A stretch of 64,000 nucleotides of DNA from an uncultured bacterium. Lineage in GTDB: Bacteria > Planctomycetota > GCA-002687715. A program made the position numbers and the translations under genes. The notes beneath the pieces were generated by a model. The model was not told where the DNA came from. It did no database searches and saw only the letters and a list, made by a program, of their open reading frames with translations. Shown here one piece after another: positions 34,614 through 42,826 of this stretch (position 1 is its first letter; each line of letters begins with the position of its first letter). The stretch lies in assembly GCA_902826835.1 (NCBI GenBank), contig CADEGH010000017.1:45235-109234 (forward strand), given 5' to 3'.

Positions 34614-34917
34614 GGGAAGACCGCGGGCGGCCGAAGATCCTAGCCCCCTACCCTCTTCAGAACAACCGCGTAGCGCGGGAACAGTCTTCGCGCCTCGCGG
34701 GTTAGGCTCGCGTGGTCGATCGGGAGCGTGCCATCGAATGATCCCCCAGAGAGCACTCTGCGGGAATCCCACATTCCTGGCGACCTTTCCGCGGAGTTGT
34801 GTCCGCCACCCTTCCTGTCGCTCGAAACGGAACGATTGCTAAGGTCCCCGGCGTGCGTAGGTCCCGATCGGGACTTATCGCCGCCGGGTCATACTTCCTT
34901 CACCCTCCGGGTTGCTC
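34614..34917. other. Intergenic region between dgt and the AhpD-like gene
   Basis: 304 bp between divergent starts. Contains TAGGAT for dgt, a perfect 14-bp palindrome (34861-34874) and a CATACT (34890-34895) for the AhpD-like gene. I see no gene in it. Confidence 0.6.
34861..34874. promoter_or_regulatory. Palindrome GTCCCGATCGGGAC, candidate operator
   Basis: Perfect 14-bp palindrome 15 bp before the CATACT -10-like element of the AhpD-like gene, in the -35 region. A GGTCCC half site is repeated at 34850. It looks like a dimeric regulator site; the regulator is not identified. Confidence 0.45.
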
Positions 34918-35307
34918 ATGTCCGAAACCCATCCGCACAACGACGCCTCGAAACCCAAGGAGAGGGCGAGTTCCTACGCCCTCTTGGCCGACCACGCCAA
35001 GGGTCTTTACTTCGAGTTCTACAAGGACACCTACAAGGAGCGAGGAGCGGCCCTGGATCGCAAGACCAAGGAGCTCATCGCCATCGCCGCCAGCTTGGCA
35101 TTCAATTGCCAAAACTGCCTCGATGGGCACATCAAGAAGGCGCTGAAGGACGGGGCCACCCGCGAGGAAATCAGCGAGACCATTCAGATCACCCTGGGCG
35201 TCGCCGCCGCGGCCGTCGTGGATCGTTCGGATCTGGCCGGCTGGCGGCTCGGCATCAGCTACGACTCCCTGCCCTCGGGGACTCCGAGCGAGCCGAACCC
35301 CGCTTGA
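34918..35307 (+). CDS. Carboxymuconolactone decarboxylase/AhpD-family protein
   Basis: 129 residues. The all-helical AhpD fold carries the redox motif CQNCLDGHIKKA (CxxCxxxH) near residue 63, preceded by KTKELIAIAASLAFNC, as in alkylhydroperoxidase-like proteins. Such proteins reduce peroxides through the Cys pair, or act as peroxidase partners. The ATG at 34918 is chosen over the TTG two codons upstream. No ribosome site is visible; the short Pro-rich tail is not part of the fold. The palindrome upstream suggests regulation, perhaps by redox state, but that is inference. Confidence 0.85.
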   Translation: MSETHPHNDASKPKERASSYALLADHAKGLYFEFYKDTYKERGAALDRKTKELIAIAASLAFNCQNCLDGHIKKALKDGATREEISETIQITLGVAAAAVVDRSDLAGWRLGISYDSLPSGTPSEPNPA

Positions 35308-35457
35308 CCTTCGGTCCCGCCCGGCCCGCACAACTGCCGCCTCTGTCCCGGTCTCGCCCTGGGCGGGCCGGGACCAAGAGTTCCTGAGGTTTTCGACGAG
35401 TCCTGGGGCCTCGATCCGCGCTGGCACTGGTACGATCGCGCCGTCACGGAGGCCACC

Positions 35458-37029
35458 ATGTTCCAGCGATCGCTGCCCCTTTGGTTCGTTTTCGCCACCT
35501 TCAGCCCGCTCGCCGCGCAGGGACCCGGATGCACCGGAACGGGCACGGCTCGCCTCGATATTTCGCTCAACAGCCTGAGTCTGCCCGCCGAAGCTCGGTT
35601 CAGCGGACCGGCCGGCTCCCCCTTCCTCTGGTTCATTGACACGGCTCCCGGCAGCCTCCCCATCCCGGGCATCGGAACGGCGTGTCTCTCCGGAATGGAC
35701 CTGACCCTGCTTCTCGACAGCACGACGGTCGGACTCACCCTGCCCCCGCAAGGGCAGTTGGTCTTTAACTACGTCGCGCCCAACGACAGCGGCCTCATCG
35801 GGGTGAGCATCTACAGTCAATTCGCGTGCCTCGATCCCTCGGTGCCGGGCGGCATCGGTCTTTCCGCGCCGGACTCCATCCAATTCACCCTGAACGACTG
35901 GCAACTCCAAACACCGGGCTCCATGGTCACCCGACGCGGCCTCCATACCGCCACGACCCAGGCCGATGGCCGCTACGTCCTGGTGGCGGGCGGCGGCGGG
36001 GGCGTGCTCATCGCACCCACCCCCACTGCCACGACCGAGCTCTACGACACCTTCTCGCAGAGTTTCCTACCCGGTCCGACGATGGCGCGGGCACGCGTAC
36101 TTCACACGAGCACGCGGCTCCTGGACGGCCGCATCTTGATCACCGGCGGCCTCGACGCCGCGGCGACCTTCAATCACGACGATGGGGAAATTTACGACCC
36201 GGCGACCAATACGTTCACGCCCGTCTCGAACCTGATGCAGGCCCCGCGCGCCGCCCACACCGCGACCCTCCTCGACGACGGCCGCGTCTTCATTGCTGGC
36301 GGCAACCGGATCTTCGCCGTGGGCGCCGGCAATAATTACATTCAGATTTTCTCGAGCGGGAACGACACCACCGAGATCTTCAACCCCGCGACCAACAGCT
36401 TCAGCCCCGGGCCGCAGATGCGCGTCGGAACGGGGGCCAACCTCGCTCGCTTCGGGCACGGCGCGGTCAAATTGGCGAATGGCGATGTTCTCTTGGCCGG
36501 CGGAATCTCCGGCGCCTTGAATCTCATCGTGGTGGCGTTGCCCGTCTACGCCACCCAGGCCTTCCTCTACCGCCCGAGCACCAACTCATTCTTGAGCGCC
36601 GGCAACTTGGGCACCGGCCGTCTGATTCCGGTCGTGGAGCAACTCCCCTCCGGAAATGTCCTCGTCGCGGGCGGCGCAATCTCCGGAACCCTCAACACGA
36701 CGAACACCGCTGAGATCTGGAACTCCGTCACTCGGACTTTCAGTTCCACGCCCGGGCCGGCCCAATCCTTCGCGCTGGCTGCGAGCACTCGCCTGCCCGA
36801 TGGCAGCATCGCGATCCTCGGCGGGGGATCGGGCTCCCTCGCAATGTACACCCCGTCGAGTCAAGTGGTCCGTTACTCCGAAGCGTTTGGCTTCATCCCT
36901 GGCAATTTCTTGTTGACGCCGCTCATCAACCACGCCATCGCGCCCCTCCCCGACGGCAACTTCCTGCTCGTGGGCGGGGTCGACTTGGTGGGAGTCGCCT
37001 CGCTCCTGGCCTATCACTGGACCCCCTGA
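35458..37029 (+). CDS. Exported kelch-repeat beta-propeller protein
   Basis: 523 residues. Signal peptide about 1-20 (LAAQGPGC), a Cys-containing beta region (about 25-150; perhaps a binding domain), then about six kelch-like repeats from about 160 on: RRGLHTATTQADGRYVLVAG, RVLHTSTRLLDGRILITGG, RAAHTATLLDDGRVFIAGG, GHGAVKLANGDVLLAGG, VVEQLPSGNVLVAGG, ALAASTRLPDGSIAILGG, each with the GG doublet. The likely role is protein or glycan binding at the cell surface. GGAGG lies five bases before the ATG, and TG-G-TACGAT (35428-35436) is an extended -10. Confidence 0.85.
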   Translation: MFQRSLPLWFVFATFSPLAAQGPGCTGTGTARLDISLNSLSLPAEARFSGPAGSPFLWFIDTAPGSLPIPGIGTACLSGMDLTLLLDSTTVGLTLPPQGQLVFNYVAPNDSGLIGVSIYSQFACLDPSVPGGIGLSAPDSIQFTLNDWQLQTPGSMVTRRGLHTATTQADGRYVLVAGGGGGVLIAPTPTATTELYDTFSQSFLPGPTMARARVLHTSTRLLDGRILITGGLDAAATFNHDDGEIYDPATNTFTPVSNLMQAPRAAHTATLLDDGRVFIAGGNRIFAVGAGNNYIQIFSSGNDTTEIFNPATNSFSPGPQMRVGTGANLARFGHGAVKLANGDVLLAGGISGALNLIVVALPVYATQAFLYRPSTNSFLSAGNLGTGRLIPVVEQLPSGNVLVAGGAISGTLNTTNTAEIWNSVTRTFSSTPGPAQSFALAASTRLPDGSIAILGGGSGSLAMYTPSSQVVRYSEAFGFIPGNFLLTPLINHAIAPLPDGNFLLVGGVDLVGVASLLAYHWTP

Positions 37030-37043
37030 AGTCGACGCTCCCC

Positions 37044-38852
37044 TCAATCCAAGTGAGCGCGATCGCTATCGCCGGACGCCACCCCCTTCGGGAAGTACTC
37101 GGCCCAGCGGCGATCGACCAGGTCTTTCGTGGCGGCATCCACGAACAACTCCGCCGGGTAGTGGGGCTTCATGCGTGAATCGACGAGGAGAGGCCCTTGG
37201 AACGCGAGGTGGGCTCCGTGCACTTCACGGCCACGGGCGTGGAGATCGCGCGCCGGATCGAATCTCGTGAACGTGGTCCAGAGAAAATTCATGGAGCTGC
37301 GTGCGGCCTTGGCCGCGTCGTCTCCGAGCACGAGCAGCGGCCACTCGGCCAATTCCCGCGCTTGCACGATGCGCTCCCCGAACTCCGGATCCTCGACGTG
37401 GGGAGGGCCTTCGATGCAGAGCACGCCGGGACAGAACACAAAGGCCCGCACCACTCCGGTCGGCAGGCTCGACGGCAACTCCTGCGGGAGTTGGCGAATC
37501 GGTGCACCCAGGCCCAATAACACGCCCTTGCTGCCCTCGTTGAGTCGCGGACCCGCGTAATCGAGCGTATCCATGCTCTGATTGGCGAAGATGTAGAGGT
37601 CGGTGCGGAAGTCCGCGCGCTCGAGAACTGTAGTGAGTACGGTGCGGAAATCCTTCAGGTCCACCGGTTGGTCGGTGAGCAACAAGAATTTTGTCAGGGA
37701 GAGTTGTCCCTCTCCGAGAATGCGGAAGGCGGACACCATCGCTTCCCGCCGATAGCGCTGCTTGACGACCGCCGCCGAGAGCGCGTGGTAGCCCGTCTCT
37801 CCGTACGACCACAGCGCGCTGACACTCGGCATCACCAGGGGAAACAAGGGGCTCAGGAGATCTTGGAGATAATCCCCCAAATAAAAGTCTTCCTGCCTCG
37901 GTTTCCCCACGACCGTGAGCGGCAAGATCGCATCCTTACGGTGGTAGACCGCTCGTCTGCGAAACCAGGGAAAATCGTGACGGAGCGAGTAGTAGCCGTA
38001 GTGGTCACCGAAGGGCCCTTCGGGACGGCGCTCGCCCGCGGGCACCTCTCCGATCAAAACAAACTCCGCCTCGGCAGCGATTGGCAAACTCGTCTCCGCC
38101 ACCCTGGTGAGCGGGAGCTTTTGGCCGAGTACGAGCGACGCCAACAGGAGTTCCGGGACGTTTTCCGGCAATGGCGCGAGCGCGGCCAAGAGTAAGGCCG
38201 GGGGACCCCCGAGAAACACGTTGACCGGCAATGCGGTGCCCTGCGCTTCCGCCACGGCGTGATGGAATCCCCCACCCTTGCCGATCTGCCAATGCACCCC
38301 CAAGGCCTCGGCGGCGTGAATTTGCATCCGGTAAATGCCGAGGTTGTGCTCGGCGGTTTGGGGATGTTGGGTGTAGACGAGCGGGAGAGTGAGGAATGGG
38401 CCACCATCCTCGGGCCAGGACGTGGTGGCGGGCAACGTCCGCAGGTCGAAATCCGAAGCCCGAACCTCGGTGACGCGCCCGCCGCGACCACGCTTCAGCC
38501 CGACTCGGAGTAGACCCCGCAGGAAGTCCCGCTTGGCCCAGAGTTTCGCGAAGCTCGGTGGCACCAATTCCCGAGGTGCGTGGGCGACCTCTTGGATGAA
38601 TTCGCGCGGCCTCGGTCCGAACGCGAGGTCCACCCGGGCGGCAGTACCGAACAGATTGCTCGCGGCCCGAAACGGAGAGCCCTTCACTCGATTGAAAAGC
38701 AGGGCCGGCCCTCCCCCGGCGATCACCCGTCGGTGGATCTCGGGCAGCTCGAGTCTCGGATCCACGGGCGCGTCGATTTCGATCAAGTCGCCCCGTTCGC
38801 GAAGCGCGGCGAGATAGGAGCGAAGGTCGGAGAGAGGCGGCGCTGAGGTCAT
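37044..38852 (-). CDS. UbiD-family decarboxylase
   Basis: 602 residues. UbiD signatures: NLGIYRMQIHA, HWQIGKGGGFHH, PEGPFGDHYGYYS (the E-x-PFG(E/D) core) and the C-terminal DFRTDLYIFA region. UbiD enzymes use prenylated FMN, made by UbiX, to decarboxylate aromatic or alpha,beta-unsaturated acids; in anaerobes and planctomycetes UbiD members serve ubiquinone or futalosine-pathway menaquinone synthesis. At about 600 residues it fits the MqnL/large UbiD group, but the substrate is not settled here. No UbiX is in the window. TATGGT lies five bases ahead of the ATG, with no ribosome site: leaderless. Confidence 0.88.
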   Translation of the reverse strand: MTSAPPLSDLRSYLAALRERGDLIEIDAPVDPRLELPEIHRRVIAGGGPALLFNRVKGSPFRAASNLFGTAARVDLAFGPRPREFIQEVAHAPRELVPPSFAKLWAKRDFLRGLLRVGLKRGRGGRVTEVRASDFDLRTLPATTSWPEDGGPFLTLPLVYTQHPQTAEHNLGIYRMQIHAAEALGVHWQIGKGGGFHHAVAEAQGTALPVNVFLGGPPALLLAALAPLPENVPELLLASLVLGQKLPLTRVAETSLPIAAEAEFVLIGEVPAGERRPEGPFGDHYGYYSLRHDFPWFRRRAVYHRKDAILPLTVVGKPRQEDFYLGDYLQDLLSPLFPLVMPSVSALWSYGETGYHALSAAVVKQRYRREAMVSAFRILGEGQLSLTKFLLLTDQPVDLKDFRTVLTTVLERADFRTDLYIFANQSMDTLDYAGPRLNEGSKGVLLGLGAPIRQLPQELPSSLPTGVVRAFVFCPGVLCIEGPPHVEDPEFGERIVQARELAEWPLLVLGDDAAKAARSSMNFLWTTFTRFDPARDLHARGREVHGAHLAFQGPLLVDSRMKPHYPAELFVDAATKDLVDRRWAEYFPKGVASGDSDRAHLD

Positions 38853-38857
38853 TCCGA

Positions 38858-38863
38858 ACCATA
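38858..38863 (-). promoter_or_regulatory. -10 hexamer TATGGT, leaderless geometry
   Basis: Ends five bases before the ATG of the UbiD-like gene; no Shine-Dalgarno. Confidence 0.55.
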
Positions 38864-38893
38864 ACTTCGGCGCCTCCCGCCGAAGATGGAGGT

Positions 38894-39853
38894 TTGGATC
38901 TCGTCCTGGTCAGGCAGTATGCGGTGGAGAAACTCGTGGCTCCTGAACTCCTGCGGCTCGGCTCTCTGGTCGTGCACGGCTACGGCGCGATGATCGCACT
39001 GGGCATCGCCATTTCGTTTCCGGTCGTCCTGCACTTCGCCGCCCGCTTCGGGCTGACCCGGCTGAATGACCGAATCCTCACCGTCTTCTTCGTGACCACG
39101 GTGTCTGCCTACCTAGGCGGCAAACTCGGGTTTGTCCTGGGCGACCCGCACGCCACTCAGTTCATCTTGGAGAGGGGTGGGCTCCACCGACTGGCTCAAG
39201 AGGGATTTGTGTTCCAGGCGGCCATGATCGTGACCATTCCCGCGTTGCTCCTCACTCTGCGCCAGCTCCGCTTGCCGGTTCTTGCGAGTCTCGACCGGAT
39301 CATCCTGGCCGCCCCGATCCTGCACGGGTTCGGAAGGGTCGGCTGCTTCCTCGCGGGCTGCTGCTACGGGGCGTTCACGGATGGGCCATTCGGAGTCGAG
39401 TTTCCTCCCCCCTGCCCGGTCGCCGGAGCGGCGGTGCACCCCACCCAGCTCTACGAGGCAATCGGCGAATTGGTCATCTTCGGAATCCTCGTGCTGCGGA
39501 CGAGGCGACCCCATCACGTCGGTGCCATTCTCGGAACGTGGATCGTTGCCTACGGCATCCTGCGCTTCTTGACCGAGAGCGTGCGGGGCGATGGCAATCC
39601 GGTTTGGATCGGGGGTTCCAGTTCCGGCCCAGGTGAGGCGGCCTCTGGTCTCACCCATGGGCACGTGTATGCGCTGCTGTTTCTCGTGGTGGGTGGCCTG
39701 CTCCTGGTTGCGATTCGCCGTTTACCGACGATTTCGCCGCGACCAGGCATCCAATCCGGCCCCGACCAGGATCGCCGCGCCGCTGACCGCTCCGTCCAGG
39801 TAGGTCGGCACTCGAAGCAGCGTCGTGGCGTTGAGGAGAAAGCGAAGGAGTAG
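38894..39853 (+). CDS. lgt: Prolipoprotein diacylglyceryl transferase family
   Basis: 319 residues with about seven membrane helices. The family core reads HGFGRVGCFLAGCCYG ... GVEFPPPCP ... VHPTQLYEA, i.e. the HGxGRxG(N/C)F signature in its Cys-containing form common in planctomycetes. It transfers diacylglycerol to the lipobox Cys of prolipoproteins. TTG at 38894 gives the longest protein, but GGAGG is only one base away; a GTG at 38924 with AGGCAG upstream gives a more typical N-terminus. The last 44 codons, after the final helix (LLLVAIRRLP), are basic and Gln/Arg-rich and overlap the permease gene antisense, so the true end may be adventitious. Confidence 0.85.
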   Translation: MDLVLVRQYAVEKLVAPELLRLGSLVVHGYGAMIALGIAISFPVVLHFAARFGLTRLNDRILTVFFVTTVSAYLGGKLGFVLGDPHATQFILERGGLHRLAQEGFVFQAAMIVTIPALLLTLRQLRLPVLASLDRIILAAPILHGFGRVGCFLAGCCYGAFTDGPFGVEFPPPCPVAGAAVHPTQLYEAIGELVIFGILVLRTRRPHHVGAILGTWIVAYGILRFLTESVRGDGNPVWIGGSSSGPGEAASGLTHGHVYALLFLVVGGLLLVAIRRLPTISPRPGIQSGPDQDRRAADRSVQVGRHSKQRRGVEEKAKE

Positions 39854-40654
39854 GACTCCCGCGACCATTCCGAGCACGGTTCCCGACCCTCCGCGCAGGC
39901 TCGTGCCCCCCACCACCGCCGCGGCAATCGCGGCCAATTCGTAACCCGCCCCGGCGGTGGCCGGCTGCAGACTGTTGGTGTAGATCAGGAATAAGACCCC
40001 TGACCCCGCCGCAAGCAGTCCGCTCCAAGCGTAGGCCATCATTTCGAGGGCCTGCGTGTTGATTCCGCCAAGCCGGGCGGCCTCCCGATTACTCCCCAGG
40101 GCATAGAGGTGGCGCCCGAGCACGGTCCGGTGGAGGACGAGCGCACTGAATCCCGAGAGCCCGGCCAAGATCCAGAGCGGTACAGGGATGCCGAGGAGAC
40201 TCTCCTCGATGATTCCGGAGAGCTCATACCCCCGAGCCCCGAGGCCCATCGCCTGGTCTTCGGTGAGAAATCGCGTGGCGCCCCGGACGATCAAGAGGCC
40301 GCAGAGCGTCACCACGAACGGCGGCAGCCCTAGCCACGCGATCAGGAATCCTTGGCCAAGCCCCACGAGGAGTCCGGCTCCCAACGCCAGGCCCCACGCG
40401 TGGATCCCCGCGTCCGCCGAAGCGGTGAAGGATTTCGCGAACAGAAGGCCCGACAACGCGGAGACAGACCCGACCGAGAGGTCGATGCCTCCGGTGAGCA
40501 TCACCACCCCGACCCCCACCGCCAGAATTCCGTGGAGCCCAATTTGCCGAGCCAAATTCCCGAGGTTCTCGGCCGAACCGAATTGGGGCTCGCAGACTGC
40601 CACCAGGACCGCCAAGAGGACCGCCAGTCCGAGGGTCTGGAGTGCCCGCCTCAC
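39722..40654 (-). CDS. Sugar ABC transporter permease (RbsC-like)
   Basis: 310 residues, about ten helices, of the ribose/xylose/autoinducer-2 permease group (GGIDLSVGSVSALSG, GSNREAARLGGI, AVVGGTSLRGGSG), the last matching the EAA-like loop that contacts the ATPase. It starts at the GTG 40652-40654, which overlaps the last base of the TAG of the binding-protein gene. No ATPase gene (RbsA) lies next to it: lgt follows convergently and overlaps it by 132 bp. Substrate probably a pentose or hexose, not determinable. Confidence 0.92.
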   Translation of the reverse strand: MRRALQTLGLAVLLAVLVAVCEPQFGSAENLGNLARQIGLHGILAVGVGVVMLTGGIDLSVGSVSALSGLLFAKSFTASADAGIHAWGLALGAGLLVGLGQGFLIAWLGLPPFVVTLCGLLIVRGATRFLTEDQAMGLGARGYELSGIIEESLLGIPVPLWILAGLSGFSALVLHRTVLGRHLYALGSNREAARLGGINTQALEMMAYAWSGLLAAGSGVLFLIYTNSLQPATAGAGYELAAIAAAVVGGTSLRGGSGTVLGMVAGVLLLRFLLNATTLLRVPTYLDGAVSGAAILVGAGLDAWSRRNRR

Positions 40655-41607
40655 TACCGGCGAAGCTCCTTCATCTCCGATTCGAAGGCTGCCACTTCGT
40701 GGGCCCTGATGGTGCGCGCGGGGATTTCCAAGCGGCCGTTGGCCGGCAGGCCGCTCCGGTCGCCGCGCCCGATCGCGAGCAGGAGTTTCACGGACTCGAA
40801 ACCGAAGCGGTAGGGCTGCTGAACGATGGTGGCGGCCAGATGCCCCTCTTGGACGCCCCGCAGGGTGTCCGGTTCTTCGTCGAACGCCACCATTGCGATG
40901 GTGCCGAGCCTCCCGGCCGCGCGGACCGCCGCTAGGATCTGCGGCCCGTTGTAGGACCAAAGCCCGATCAACCCGCGCACGTTGGGCGAACTCGCCAGGA
41001 CGTTCTCGACATTGGAGCGGGCGAGCGCCCGATCCGTGCCATCCGTACGAACATCGACCACGCGGAGCGTGGTCCCCGCAAAGACCTCTTCGATGCCCTG
41101 GCGCCGCTCGCGGGCGTTGGCAGCCTCCATTGTCCCGACAAACAGAACGATGTCTCCCCCGCCTGGCAGGGCGGCCTTCATCGCTTCGCCCGCCAACCGA
41201 CCGGCCGCCACGTTGTCGGTACCAACGTAAGCGAGACGTCCCGAGTCCGGAGCATCGCTGTCGGTGCACAACAAGGTCGCACGCTCCCCGACGCGCTTGA
41301 GCATCGGCCCTTGGTGCGCGGGATTCGCCGGCGAGATCGCGACGCCCGATACTCCGAGCGCCAGGAGATTCTCCAGGATGGACTGCTGCTGCTCGGCCGT
41401 GCCCGTCTCCGGGATGCGAAATTCGAGCCGGCCTCCCCCTTCGCGCGCCGCGTCCTCCGCCCCGCGCTTCGCCAGGCTCCAAAAGTCGGACGGGCTGTTG
41501 GTCACGAGAGCCACCAGCGGCAATCTCGATTTTTCTCCGCCGCGCCCGCAGCCGAAAAAGGCCAAGAATGCGCCGAGAAACACCAGCAATCGGGCTCGTT
41601 CTCCCAT
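40654..41607 (-). CDS. Periplasmic sugar-binding lipoprotein (RbsB-like)
   Basis: 317 residues. The N-terminus is a lipoprotein signal with lipobox LAFFGC, consistent with anchoring; the Peripla_BP fold follows (VALVTNSPSDFW, SILENLLALGVSGVAISP, GTIAMVAFDEEPDTLRGV), typical of ribose-type class B binding proteins. It feeds the permease encoded directly downstream and overlapping. Possible -10 TACGCT lies ten bases ahead of the ATG. The lipobox Cys would be a substrate of the Lgt encoded nearby on the other strand. Confidence 0.92.
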   Translation of the reverse strand: MGERARLLVFLGAFLAFFGCGRGGEKSRLPLVALVTNSPSDFWSLAKRGAEDAAREGGGRLEFRIPETGTAEQQQSILENLLALGVSGVAISPANPAHQGPMLKRVGERATLLCTDSDAPDSGRLAYVGTDNVAAGRLAGEAMKAALPGGGDIVLFVGTMEAANARERRQGIEEVFAGTTLRVVDVRTDGTDRALARSNVENVLASSPNVRGLIGLWSYNGPQILAAVRAAGRLGTIAMVAFDEEPDTLRGVQEGHLAATIVQQPYRFGFESVKLLLAIGRGDRSGLPANGRLEIPARTIRAHEVAAFESEMKELRR

Positions 41608-41645
41608 AGTGGGCGGGAGCGTAGCACGAGCCTCGTGCCTCCGGC

Positions 41646-41651
41646 TACTTT
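41646..41651 (+). promoter_or_regulatory. -10 hexamer TACTTT, leaderless geometry
   Basis: Ends five bases before the ATG at 41657; no ribosome site. Confidence 0.55.
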
Positions 41652-41656
41652 AGGCC

Positions 41657-42808
41657 ATGCGTCGAGCCAAAGGCCCCAAGGGAAAAAACGTCCGCCGTGA
41701 CCAGAAGGAGTTGGCGCAAGCCCGCTCCGCGCTCTACGAACAATTTGACCCGGTCCTTCGGAACGAACCGGAGCTCGAAGACGAAGTGGTAGCTGAGGGG
41801 GCGGAGGCGGAGCCCTTCCATCGCTGGATGGCCTACCTTCAAGGGTATAGCCCCGCCCTGGTTCGCCGCTTCCTGCGCGAGACCGAGCGGGGCGTCGGAC
41901 CGATCTTGGACCCGTTCAACGGCTCGGGGACCACCACCACCGAAGCCTCGCGGCTCGGCGTGCGGTCCGTCGGCGTCGAAGCCATGGCCTCCCTGGCCTA
42001 TCTCGCCCAAGCTCGCGCACTTCGATCGATCGCGCCGCTCACCGAACCTGAAGAGGACACGCCCGACGCCTGGAACCGCCACATCCAAGATCCCGCCACC
42101 TACGCGGCCCTACTCTGCGCGGCTCACGAATTCGCCGATGGCGAAGGACGGCGCCGGGGCACCTCCCTCCCGCTCCGGGAGTTGATGGCCCGCCACTGGT
42201 CGATCATCCAGCGGGACTTGTCCGATCCTTTGCCGGTCGCCCCTGGAATCATCCACGGGGACGCACGTTCTCTTCCCCTTGCCGACGAGTCGGTGGCGGG
42301 GGTGCTCACGTCGCCGCCCTACTACTCACGGTACGACTACGGACGCATCAATCGCATCCCTGAGAGTCTCTATCAGCGCTCCCGCGATGCCCAGCGACCC
42401 GTGACTCAGATGCGCGCCCAACACGGCCGGGCGCGAGGCCAAAAGGCGACGCCGACCTCCGCCGCGGTCGCGGAGGTTGGACGCGAGCTGAACTTGCGCG
42501 GTCTCGCGAACTCCGAGCAAAGCCTCTACCAGTATTTTGCCGACCTCGATCAAGTCATCCGGGAACTGGCTCGAGTGTGCCGCGTCAACGCGCCGGTGTG
42601 GATCGTGATCGGCGGGAGTGATGCTCACCATGTGCACGTTCCGTCGGATTGGATGGCGGCAGAACTCGCGGAGCGGGCGGGATTCGAAGTGGTGGCCATC
42701 CGTCGTGCCCGCCGTTTCCGCAGTCAGGGGCGGAGGGTGGGAACCCTCGAGGACGTGGTCGCGAGCGAGTCCATCCTCGTATTGCGAGCCCGCCCCTTTC
42801 CGAGTTGA
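41657..42808 (+). CDS. DNA methyltransferase (N4-cytosine/N6-adenine type)
   Basis: 383 residues. Motif I is DPFNGSGTTTTEAS (about 86-99) and motif IV is TSPPYYSRYDYG (about 216-227); the order I then IV and SPPY chemistry indicate an amino-methyltransferase of the N4mC or N6mA class, and a C-terminal domain follows (about 300-383, with VGTLEDVVASESILVL). The recognition sequence is not predictable. No restriction enzyme or specificity subunit accompanies it, so it is an orphan or part of a defence or regulatory system elsewhere. Leaderless geometry (TACTTT-N5-ATG). Confidence 0.88.
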   Translation: MRRAKGPKGKNVRRDQKELAQARSALYEQFDPVLRNEPELEDEVVAEGAEAEPFHRWMAYLQGYSPALVRRFLRETERGVGPILDPFNGSGTTTTEASRLGVRSVGVEAMASLAYLAQARALRSIAPLTEPEEDTPDAWNRHIQDPATYAALLCAAHEFADGEGRRRGTSLPLRELMARHWSIIQRDLSDPLPVAPGIIHGDARSLPLADESVAGVLTSPPYYSRYDYGRINRIPESLYQRSRDAQRPVTQMRAQHGRARGQKATPTSAAVAEVGRELNLRGLANSEQSLYQYFADLDQVIRELARVCRVNAPVWIVIGGSDAHHVHVPSDWMAAELAERAGFEVVAIRRARRFRSQGRRVGTLEDVVASESILVLRARPFPS

Positions 42809-42826
42809 CGGCTCCTCTCAGCGGCG

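Noticed and set aside
35313..35375. Long imperfect inverted repeat GGTCCC...GGGACC after the AhpD-like gene
   Set aside because: Needs a four-base bulge and a loop over 30 bases, with no U tract; may be chance in GC-rich DNA.
39722..41482. 586-residue version of the sugar permease
   Set aside because: The first 276 residues lie out of frame within the binding-protein gene; the GTG at 40654 overlaps its stop and begins a proper RbsC N-terminus.
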